DNA of 64,000 bases, from contig NC_018385.1 of the NCBI RefSeq assembly GCF_000208865.1, forward strand, positions 310,001-374,000, read 5' to 3'. Source of the stretch: Neospora caninum Liverpool (taxonomy: Eukaryota > Apicomplexa > Conoidasida > Eucoccidiorida > Sarcocystidae). Of this stretch, positions 43,096 through 55,000 are shown one piece after another. The first letter of the stretch is position 1; every line of letters starts with the position of its first letter. A program made the translations under genes and the position numbers. The notes under the pieces are model-generated. The model ran no database searches. It was given only the letters and a program-made list of their open reading frames with translations, and was not told the DNA's origin.

Positions 43096-46000
43096 ATGAC
43101 TGCAGAACGCGTTGTCGGCTGGGCGCGGGCCGCCAAAGCGGCGACCCCGAGGCGACTGGTTGCTATTTCCGTCACTCTTCTCTGCTGTTCGCTCACAACA
43201 GTCTGTGCCTTCAACTTACTAGGTGAGACCTGCCCCGCTTCGCGGTGGCTGTCCTCGCCTTCAGCGCAAACCTTTTCTCTCCTGAATGAGTCTAGCGCGG
43301 ATCCACGGTGAACTAGGTTAGGCGCAGTGGACGCGGTGCGCTGCGGGGACGAGCCGGAGAAGTCGGAGCAGCGAAAACCGTGTGTATGCGTGTGACTAAA
43401 CTCGTCTCGCCTAGAACGTTGTCCCGCTCTCGGCTCAGACTTTCCTCTGGTGCCCGCAGCTCAGCGAGAATTTCCTCGCTTCGCTGCCTTGTACGATCCG
43501 TTTCCTGGGCCCTGTTTGCGGAACAGGTGCGGCACAGACGGAGACGACCGGCGTGTCATCCTTCACCAGTAAGCGCGCCAGTGCAACTCGGTTGTTTGAA
43601 AGCCACTGCACACAATGTTTCCCCCGTATCCGTGCGCCTAGTGCTCTTTTCTGTTCGCAAACACCCTGTGTGGAGCCCACTTCCCTCTCTCGGTCTTCTC
43701 ACTCAGGCTCTGACTGTTTTCCCACCTAGGCACATGTGCAGGAGTCTAAAGTTTTAAACGGATGCGTTCCGCGGCGCGTTTCACGGGTGAAAGTGAAGAA
43801 GCGCTTTCCAGTGCACCTACTGGATTCAAGCAGACACCAGCTGTCTCCCCTTGGCGTACAGAGCATGTAGCGGCGGTGATTGGTGACGCACGCGGCCAAG
43901 CGCTCACGCTCGACAACGACCCTGCAGGTCTCGCCGAACTCCTCTTCCGATATGATGCCACGATAGCTAGCTTGTCAGGAGATTCTGCAAGTGAGTCGAG
44001 AGGGGAAAGCTCTTTTGAGAAACGGTTCGAGCGGGGTGTCTGTCAGTTTCTCTGTTCTGCCTGGATGGCCTTGCGCTGTAGGGCCAGGGAGGCTGGAGAG
44101 TCGCAGGATTCACGTGCAGATGCTTACCCGCCTTTGCGCGTGAAACGGTAACACACGCACAGGAGCCCCAGAGTCATGCTGAGCATCTACCCGGGCATGT
44201 TTGTCTCCGGGGCTGCTGAGGAGCTGCACAATGACTCAGTTGTCACGCGGATGCAGATCCACTTACATAGGGAACTGTTACACCTTTTTGTATAAGGTTT
44301 GCATGTACCCTCATACGCGCGCACCCGCCCGCCTACCGCACCTCTGTTTCAGCTGGGAGACCTACCGTACCATAACTGTGTGTGCCTGTCTGAGTTTCTC
44401 TGCCCACCTAACTATGCATATATATAGATAAAGTAGATACATATACATATATATGTAAAGACAGATACAACTAATCATATACATATATATATATATATCC
44501 AAATGAGATTGAAGCCCGGCCAAAAGAACCGGAGCGTATTGCGACATGAAATGAGGGAGTTTTGTCGCGTCCGTGACGCCTGTGTGTTTTTAGAGCGAAG
44601 GGCGTTCATTGTTACAGACATGGCAGAATTGGTGGTGTAGGCAGCGTCGCGAAGTCTGTACTAAGAAAGGCGAACTGACTTGAAGGCATCTCATGCATGT
44701 GTCCCTTGTCCTCTGTTCTTTAGGTCCGGTTTCCCCGGAGGAGGCAAAAACGAGAATTACGGATCTGCTCCTGAACGGTACGCCCTCGATTTGTGGGGTC
44801 GTCTTCACTTTGTTTTTCGGCACTGAGCCGTGGCGCTTCACTGTTGTTTTCCAGCTGCTCATGTGTTTCGCTTCATCCGTTTTTCGATGTCGGGCTCGGA
44901 AGGATCTTCCTGGAATCTTGAATATACGCGCCGGGTGCGTATGGCTGAGCCGCCGCTTGCAGCCACCGGTCGTGAACGTCTCGCATCTGCTGCTTGTGTC
45001 TTCTTTTTTCTCAGGTCGTTGGCGGCTCCCCTATCCGAGGACCTATCGTGTGATTGACGCCTTGATGAAAGACTTTGTTGAGATGAGAACTGGTGCGTCT
45101 GGAAGCGAACACAGCTTCGAAGATTCTCACTACAACTCCAAACTGTACATTCAGCAAACGGTCGGGATGCACCAGCTTGAACTATCCGGTGCCCCAGAAA
45201 CTGGGTAACCCTCGCTTCACTGATCATCGGCCCACAGGATCCCCGACCCATCTCGAGCCGGGCGCGCTGTGTCCGTGTCCTTCACAAGGATGGAGAAGAC
45301 GATTCGGGAAGCATGTCTCTCGCCGTGTTCCATTTAGCGCTTCTCTGAGTGTCGTGATCCCCCGATACTTATCTGCTTGTGCCTCTGTGCGCGTCGCCAA
45401 CGTACTGACGTTCCCTGTCGTCGAGGTACGCATCCATTCTCTCCGCCACAAATCCCTGGTTCGAGGTTTTCCTTGATCTGCCTTCAGGATCTGGAAGGCC
45501 TTGGTGGATGGAGACGCCGCCCTCACGGGGCAAGCGCCGCATGAGTCCTGTGCCGTTCGGGGTAACAAAGAGGGGATGGGAAACGTGCAAGCGCAGAAAC
45601 CTCAAAGGTACGGCAGCGCGAGGTTTCGGAGCGGTTGTCTCGGCATGCTTCCGTTTGTGGAGGTTGGGTCCTTATGCAGCGCCATCTAAGTAAAGAAGGG
45701 TTGTGGGCGTCGGCCCGTTCGCGAGGTTCCGTCCACGGGGAGGTGTTGCCTAAATTCGAGCGTTGACTTCATGTGCTACCCCTCCGTGTCTGAAGTCCCG
45801 GAAGAGTCCAGGTGCGGGATCAGAGGGTGCTGAAAAGGAACCTGCGCGGGACTGGAAGGTGCGAGCGTCTTTTGTCTTAGGGCAGCAAAGGATCTCCAAG
45901 CGCAGCCTTGGGCCTTTCGGGGCACTGCATCGGGCTCACCTGCAGTTTGTGTCTCTGTCTCGGTTGGTTCTCGTGCCTGCGTGTGAAGGTTTCGCGGTGG

Positions 46001-49000
46001 GCCGCACGCTTCCGGAAGTCCTTGACGACCTCCAAGTCCAAATGCAAGCATTGGTGGAGACGGTTCTTGTAGGAGAGTTTGGCGTCTGCGGGCCCTTTTT
46101 TCTCAAGCAGAAGTGGAACCAGGACTTTGACTGTGTCGACACCAAAAACCAAGATGTCCTTTTTCCCCAGTATTTCGTCCCGACCACCAGTGTACGTACA
46201 GAGGGTTCGAAGGCCCGCCGATGTTTTCCGAGAAAAAAACGGCTTTCGTAAACTGGTTCGGAAACGAAATCATTTGAGTTGCCATAGAGAGAGCAGCCCA
46301 ACGTCGACTGGATAAAGAAAGTCTCGTGGCTCCGTTTTTGACGGACCCCTCACTGCTTTCGTACTCAGTGGTTTGTTTTGTAGCGTTGCTTGCTCTCAGA
46401 ACCGTCTCGATCTCAGCACGCCTTCGTGTGCTGCGGTGTATACCACCCCGCGAGACGGGATGCGGGCGCAAAATCCCCGTGTGCCAGCGAGCCCACATCG
46501 TGTGGCCAACCTTGTTGACGAGAGCAGTTCGAGCGGTAACACCGCGGTAGAAAGAAGCGCCGCAAAAAGGCCTTGCGGAGGTTTCGTTCAAGCGCCTGCG
46601 TCCCCTCGCACCTGACCGTCGAGGTCGGGTTGGCGTCTCTGCAACCTACCGGCTTTAGTGTGTGTGGAACATACTCCGCATTCGATCTGGGGAGCCACCC
46701 TGCCCGGTCGAGCAGCTGAGTCTTCTTTCTAGCTCTTTCCCGTCAATTTTCCTCTTGCAATCTGTGCACTTGTTTCTCCACCTGTCGCTCTCAGGCGAGA
46801 CACGTCCGTGTCCGTGCCCAGGATCATCCCGACCTGAATTGCCTCGCAAACTGCGAAGGAGGAGGTGAGTGGCTTCGGTTGCAGATACGCGCAAATCTGT
46901 TCAGAAACCAGACGGCGCGCACGGCACGGCCTGCAGGCCTTTCGCACGAGGATACCACGTCCGTGGAACCGCTTGCTCTGGGCGACCGTGTTTTGTTTGA
47001 ACGTCAACCGGTTTCTGTTGGGACGCTGACGAGCACCGCGCATTTTTAAAGAACCGAGTTTCCCCGATTTTTCCTGTTCGCGGCTATAGAGCGGGCGCGG
47101 GCCTGCGTCTCGTACAAGGAACGCTGCGTGTTTCCGAGTCCCGGTGGAGGCCTATGGGACCGTTTTGTCTTTTCCTTTCGACGCTTCTTCACGCACGCGG
47201 AGCCCCCTTTTGTCTCTTTCCTCCGACACAGTGCACCCTCTCCGCTTTCGCGCCCGTGTTGCTTTTGTTCGCCAGGCGACGCCATCTCGGAGCGACGCGT
47301 CTGGGAGGCCGTCGCTCGGGGGTCTCTGGCCGACGACCCTGCGTCCGGCCGCCTCGAGTATTCTCCTCTTCTGCCAGCCGCAAAGGAGACGACTCTCTCG
47401 CGCCTTTTGTTTTCGCTTCTCCCCGACTGGTCGCAGTTCAAGAACGGGAGTGCCGACCAGACCGACGTGCAGGCTGTCCTTTCCGTGGCGCAAGAGTTCG
47501 CGGAGCTTTTGAATGCGTTTTACGCCGAAGTGTTCGTCGCCAACGGGCAAGGGAGCGATCCCGAAGCGACCCGGCCGACACCCGGAAAGTTTCACGCCAG
47601 GAGCATTCTCGCTCTCTTCGATGAACTGGAAATGAATTTTTGCTCTTGGGCAAAAGCTCAGGGCTGGATGCGCGCGGAGGGACAGAAGCGGAGACTGCAG
47701 GTCGCCGACTGGCTTTCGCTCAGAGATATCCGCGACATGCCCGTTCCTTACCACACTCTGGCAGGCATTGCGATTCAAGCACGTAGGTGAAAGAAAGGAA
47801 GACGGTTCGGCTTGCTCTCTCACGCTTCATGTGTTTTCCCTTTCTGCCGGTTCAAACACCGACAGAGAGCGCAAGAGGCGAAAATGAGGGCTTCAGCAGA
47901 CAAACAGTTGAATAGGCGTAGCCAACAGAAACGCGCAAGGAAAAGAGCGCTGCAGCCGAACCGCTCGTCAGATGCGCATTTGGGCAACTGGAAAAGCAGC
48001 TTTAGCCGCGCCGTGAGGAGCTCGGGGAGTTCCGAGTGCATGACTGGCGAGGGAAAACGGCCGTGACCCTGCTCACGATGCGTGGACGAAGTGAGGGGAA
48101 CTTGGAGCCGTTCCTAAGAGACGCGTCCTTCTGCTCCGGATCCTACCGACGTACTTCTTAAGAAGGTCTTCTTCTTGCCTCTTTCCCTGTCGTTTCAGTT
48201 CTGCGTTTCGCATCCTGGTGGCGCGTCGGCAGTGTGTGTGTGTCGCTTTCGATCCTACCGATCTTTCTATAGACGAGCTGTCTCTGTTCCTGACCACACC
48301 AAGCCCCCTGTCAGTCCTTCACATCCCCTTCCCCCCCCCCTCCTTCGCCAGGCAGTGTTTACGGTCTTTCTTTCCTGCGGATTTTCGATTCAGTGGACTT
48401 TCTCACGACAACGTCCGGGTCACCTTGGGCGCCGTCGGCCTGGTGGCAACGCACCGAGACGGACCTGGCAGTCCACCCCCTCTCCGACGTGTCTGCCTAC
48501 CATTCGGGGTCGCGCCGGCTGGCTGAAGTGTCTCGCCGCTTTATTCACAGCTTCCTCGCCCCTCTGCCCACTGCTTTGCGGGCGACTGTCCTCGCGCTCG
48601 TTGGACGCTGGGCGGCAGAGTGGGCCAAAGAGGCGACCCTTCCCGCCGACCGCGGCCTCGCTGACCCGGCCCCAGCCAGTGACGGAACAGAGAAATACTT
48701 TGACTTCAGCGACGGAAGTGGACGCGCCCCGAAGCTGCTTTTTCTCACGACCCTCGTTGGCGGTGAGCCAAACACGCCTTCAGGCCGTTTTTCGTAGGAT
48801 CACTAGACACCCGCTCCCCCCGAAGGACAAAGAAACTCTATCTGTTGTCCGCCTCAAGCAGGCTCGGTTTCTGATAGGCAGATCGTGAGATCGTGGTGGC
48901 CGTACAGGCAGCGCTTCCTAGTGGGTGGTCTATGCTTTTTGACGTGTGGGCCGAGCTTTCCAACTCGGGGACCGACCAAACACAGATTCCCGCACTCCCC

Positions 49001-52000
49001 CTGGTGTCACAGGACCGCGACATATACCAGGCAACCCGTATCTGGAGCTTCTAGTTTCTAGACCGGTGTATGAATACTCATCGCCACAGCGTGCGCGCAG
49101 CCGGCGCGCGACAGCCGTAGGTGCGTTTCGTTCTGTTTTGCTGGCGCTTCTCAGGGCGGAGCCCCGCAGAAGCGGCCGCTCAGAGCATTCTCGAAGCCTT
49201 TCGAAACGGCTATGGCGCACACCTGAGCGGCATCCTCGCTCGTTATGCCAGTAGGTCGACGGGGGCCGTGAGGCCTCAGCAGCCAGGGCACACTTTGAGC
49301 GGTGGTCCACCGGCAAAAAGTGGCCATTCTCAGCTCGTCTTTTCCGCGGCGTGCCCCACAGAGTCTTCTTCCTTTTCCTTGCGTTCGGGCACTCGTTCTT
49401 CTCGTTGCGGTCGTCTGCTCTTCGCCCGGCTCTTTCAAAGTATCCTACCTCTCCCCGTGTCCTCTCTTGCCCCGCCGCCGTTCCTCCACTCCCGTCTCCG
49501 ACCTTCTCTAGTCCTCCGTTTCCCAATACTCTTCTCTCTTCCTTCCACGTCTTCTCCCGGTTTCGCGTTCGTTGTGGTGCAGAGAAATCTCGGGCAAAAG
49601 TCACGTACCTCCCGATAGGCCGCGTTGTCCACGTCGGAGCTTGCCCCACGGGTGGTCCGGGGATGTGGACGGCCTTCTCAGACTCCGCCGGCCTGGCGTC
49701 GGGTTCCCTCTCTCTCTCCCGCTCCTCGCTGCTTCGCGCGTTCGAGCTGATCGCCGCCTCGAGCTGGAATGCTCTCGCCCCCCTCGCAGCCGCCGCTAGC
49801 GTGCTCGAGCAGATCAAGGAACTCGTTGCGGAACTTGAGGTAATGACTCGGGACGAAAAGAAAAGCAAGGCCTGCCGGATTGTCAGTTCCGGCGCTTGCT
49901 GTTGCGTGTTCGTCCAAGTCCTACACTCCACAGAAGAAGGAGATTCACTTCTGCAGTTGGACAGAGACGTGCGCGCCTTTGACTGTGGTTCCCCATCAAA
50001 AAGGGGAAGCGAGGCGGGCAAGAGACGCGATTCCACATGCTCTCGGCGTTTTCGTCTGTTTCTCGCGACTCCTCTAGGTCGCGATGAACGGCGTTCTCAG
50101 CGACTTCATGCTGACCTCGGGGTGACCGGGCCTCGGTGGAGAGCGGGCAGACACTGTCGGAGAAAGGCGTGAGGGGCCGAAAGAATGAGGAACGGTGTCT
50201 TGTGCTTCTCTCGCGTGTCTCTCTTTCACAGGGCGCCACGGACTCTGCGTCGCCCCGCGCTCTTTTGGAGATGCGCTTAATGCGAAGCAAATTCGGAAAA
50301 GGGTACCACTGCGCCGTGGCCAAACGTAAGGCTTGAGAGTCCGCAAGAACTAAAGGGAGGTCAGGAAGCACACAATGTTTCCCTTAAAACGCTTACGCGG
50401 TTTCCCAGCCGTCAGTTCGGTTCCGCGATCTCCACCGGACCGTCTGGTGTTGAATCCACCACAACCTCTCACAGCTTGTCAGACAGCCGAGAAGGAGCCG
50501 TGTTCAGGCTGGCCAGCAGCCCTGTCCCGTGGCCGGCGTGTGGTTCCACTGGGGCGTGTATCTCCTGGCGTCCTGCTCAGGAGCGCGCCTTTTGCGCCTC
50601 GAGTGTGGAGGCGTACAGTGTCCGGTGGTCCGGCAAGAGAAGCAGACCCCGCCCTTTTTTCTGCACACGCGTGCATTTTGCGTACGCTGCGTCCTCAGGG
50701 GAACTCGCCAGATTTCTGCGGCGGTCCAGAGCCCGCACCGAGGAGGAACTCGATGCCCTCGTTCGCGGCACGGTCGTCGAGGTGGCCTACGAAGAACCTC
50801 TCACGTCGACCAGACCAGCTGGCGGTCGCGAGGACAGCAGCCCCTTGCTGCCCCCGGGAGAAGGCCTTGTGGAGAGAACGCGTTTGTACATGTCCTGTAG
50901 TTTCGCTACCGACCCTCAGGAGCGCAATGCCTTCATCAAATTCGTTATGACTCGTAAGTTCGAAGCACCCGTGGAGAGGCGGTTCCGACCGCGGAGGCGT
51001 GGGAAGAACGCGAGAGGACGCCCTGCGCGCTTTCACGTGGCCACCTCACCCACCACCTTTGCTCTGTATGCACGGTCCGCGATGGGGAAGCATGGCACAC
51101 ATCCCCTCTGACGTAATTCGCAGCAGGTGCTGACCTGTCAGAGAGAAGCCTAAGTCATTGTGCTCGCAGGGAGGACCCGCCTGCTTCAAAACGCACATGC
51201 AGAAAACTCGGATGTCTACGTCCACTTTGGTGGTTCACCGGTTGTCCTCAGGGCGAAACGTGGGCCGGCTCTGGCGTGGCATCCGCGGATTCTTCCGAGG
51301 CGTCAAACGCAGAGTCCTTCGCTACTTCCGGCGTCCGGTGCAGGCTGTAACGCAGCCGGAAGGAGAAGCTCGTAAGCGAAAAAAGGTGTTAGCAAAGGAA
51401 ATTTGCAAAGCTTTTGCGTGTCCCTCGGCTCCGCGTTGTCTCGGGGCTCATGCGCTCTCATCGGGCCCGCCGGCCGCGACTTTCGAACAAATTGCGAGTC
51501 GGGGACCTGACGCCGCGCGGCTCCCAACTGGACTTTTCCGGTCGAATGGTGAACCTAACTGTCTGTGGCGCTAAACGCCGCACCTGCTTCTGTCTTTTCC
51601 GCTGGGTGTTGTTTTTGCAGCGTCTTGCGTGACTATTGAACAGCCCCCGACGAGTGTCATCCCTGGTAAGTGAAACTCTTCGCTGGGGTTTCTGTGGCCT
51701 TTGTGCCTGTTGAGTACTCAGAAGAAAGCCCTCGCTGAGGAGTCCCGTGTGCGTGTGTCTGACTCTCGAGTGAGTTTCTCGGGTAGAAGCATGCCAGCGA
51801 CCCACGCACAAGCACATGGCGCCTGCGCGCGCTGTATGTACAGTGTACTGTCGCGGGAGGCCTCGCTGTTGAACCGCGGAGCAAGCATCCGTCGTCAAGC
51901 GCTTTCTCGTTTCTTTCGTGAAGAATTCAGTGTCGATATATTCCTGTTTTCTTCTTCCGCTGTGGTACGCGCGTGCGCCCGCCAGCCATGTTCTCGGCAT

Positions 52001-55000
52001 ATTACGCGACGACACATGAGAAGGCTTCTGCAGTCACTTTCTCCCGCGAGTCTCTCTCCCGTTCCGTCGCCCTCAGTTTCTCGCGTCCCGATTTCCCTGG
52101 TTGCGTGCGATCTTCACTTCATGGCCTTCTTCGCCTCTATTTCTCATCTCCCCTCTGTGTCTGCTTTTTTCCGCAGTCACCATTCGCCAGGTCCAGCCCG
52201 CGTCGAGCTGGAGAGTGGATGCTTTGACTCACCTGCGCCTCCCTCGGTCATACGGCCCCTATTTGTTCTCTCTGCTTCACGATCTTCCGTCGATGAATCG
52301 GCCCTTCGACCTTCGCGTTGCTGGGCAAATCTCTGGGAATAACCTCGTCCTCGCCACAGACGTCGATGACACGTTCATCTCCTCAGGAGGCTGGCGAGTT
52401 CGGAGACCCGCCGCCTACCTCGGAGGTGCCGACACGAGCTACAGCAGGGGCACAGGGTACCCTGGGATGGGACCACTGTACTATTTGCTGACTCTGGGAT
52501 CCGGCAAGCACGGGGACAAGGCGTTGCCTTCTCCAGAACCCCTGTCTTCACCTACCCCGTCGACCGCTTCGACTGGAACAGAGTCGCCTTTGTCCCCCTT
52601 TCTTGCGCCTCAGGAGGCGGAGCCGCCGCTTGCGAAAGAGCCGTCTCGGGTTCTCCCTCTGATTATGCTCACTGCGCGCCTGTCCCTGAAACTCTTGAGG
52701 CCCATATTCCGACCCAAGTCTCTGTATGCGCAGATGGCCAGACTCTATGATTACGGAGTCGCGATGATAACTCGAAGTCGTCAGGTCGCACAAAACGACC
52801 TTGTGATGGAAAACCCTCAACCAATCCTCACCGCGTTACGAGGTAGGCCAAGCTCCAGGAGACTCGAAGTAGTTGCCAAACCTGCAAGTGTCCCCAAAAA
52901 CTGTCTCTTGGTGCGCCACACAACAGGATACGCATGCGCGTGTGTGCTGGTATCCAGTGTCGGTGCACGCCCGTTTGGTGCATCAAGCGGATGTATACAT
53001 ACAGAGTGGAAGATAGGCAGTGTAGACGCCTTCAGGAGTACCACTGTTAACACAAGAATGACATACTGCCGGGTCACTGGTTCTTGGCGACGCTGCCGCC
53101 CAAATGCATCTGGTGTCGCGGCAAAAAAACCTGCCTCTGCTTCCCGGGTTGCCTCCCCGTGCAGGCAAGAATCTCCGAGGACTAAACAAAGTGAAAGGCA
53201 TTGAGATCTACATGAGACAGGCGGCCGACGGCACTGCGGATCCGTCCTTGCCTCTCACTCCCGCTACCAAGTTCCTGTTCTCCGGCGACACATTTGAACG
53301 GTAAGAAGATTCGGGAATTCTCCTGAGCAAAACCGCTCTCTCCACCCATGGCCCAGTCTAACGCCGGCTCGGTCCTCTTGTCCCAAGTACACACATCCAA
53401 GTGGTGTATGTATGTCGTTGCACACATTCCACTCTTCGCATGTGCCCATCTGCGACTGGCGCATCTAGGTAAACGCGTACGGGATCTATCAGTCTGTGTA
53501 CCGGCACATCCAAACTCCTAGCCATCCAGCAATCCTCCTGCCTACCGGTCGGCCTCTTTGGGCCTCTACCCATTCAGCCAACAGGCGTCTGTCCACCAGC
53601 GCATCTTCCGTCCCGATTCTTCTTTCTCTCCGTCGCGCTTCCTGTTTCTCTGTTTTTGGTGCGCCTGTTCTCAACGCACTCCCAGGCGAGGTGGCCTCTT
53701 CCTGTGTCCCCTATGTCCTGTTGGAGTCGCTTCGTCTTTTCTCCATCCCATCACGTGTTTGGTGATTTGGGTCAGACTCTAGACGCTGAGAACGCTGGCT
53801 CTCGCCTCCAGCTGGTGCAGCCGCAATAGAGGTCATAGTCACTCTTTCTTACGAAACCTCGATCTCTGCTCCTCCTGTCTGCTGCGCCTCTCTGGTGATG
53901 CCCGTCTTCTCAGAGATCTCGAAGCATGCATTGTTCTCGGGATGCGTCACCCCAAGTCGTTTGTGACCTGCCTCATGCACATCGTCTTCGACACTTCTGA
54001 AGCGGGAGGGGCAAGGCAGGGCGCTGTTCCGCCCACTTTCGGCGGGCCCGGTTTTCGCGACGCGGAGGAGCTGCCTCCTCATGTTGCTCTTTTCAATCTG
54101 GAGAGGTACGCTTCTCTCGGCCGTCTTGGCGTTGGCCCCGGTGTGCTGTCTGGCGTCCCTGAGAATGCCTGCTTCCCTGAAGAGATGCGTGCCGCCCCTG
54201 GCTTCGACGAACGCTTCGCTCTTCTTAAAAACACTTTCACCGACTTATATCGAACTAGGAGGGTAACCTGCAGGTCGCGACGCCTAGCTTTTTTCACAAT
54301 ACCTCCCGATGAGTGCGCATTCGCTCTGGTCCGCTTCTCTCGCGCCCGTTCTCCTCTCGGCCCTTCCCGTCTGTCCTGCCTTTCCCTGCATCCGCGTGTC
54401 CATGTCTCTTGCGGTGACCCCGTGGTGTCTCCGCCCCTCGCGGCAGTCCTCGTTGCAGCTGCGCCCACGTTTTCACAGTTCGTTTCGCGCCGCTCGTTCC
54501 GTTTCGGCGCCTGCTTGACGCCGCGCCTCGTCGCGTGTGTGTCTGTGTACGCTTTCCAGTCACATTCCGAAAGCGACGCCCAACATGTCGCCGAACTTCA
54601 CGGCGGGTCGTGAAGGCGCCTTCTCGGGAGCCCTCGGAGCTGCCGTCCGTTACGCGGTCCGTCTTCCTCCTGAAGCGCTGCCATCATGGGGAGACGCCAG
54701 CTGCGAGCAAGTGCGGCTGGACTATGCGTGGCAAGCGGCTGAGCAAGTCGCGGCTCGGCTTCGGCGTCTTCTGAACACCTTCCGGTTCACGTGGAAGCGC
54801 GACAACCTCGCCAATATCCTGGAACTCGAGTCGACCACGCCCCTGGTCTTCTTGAGGTGTTCCCACATCGAAAAGGCCGAACCGGGGGAAGGCCCCGGAG
54901 TTCGGTTTCTGCCGGTTGACGAGCCTTCTCCCTTTGCAGGCCCCGTTCTGGATTCCGAAGGACGAGTGATTTCCGAAGCGCTCGGCCTCCCCATTTCCAT

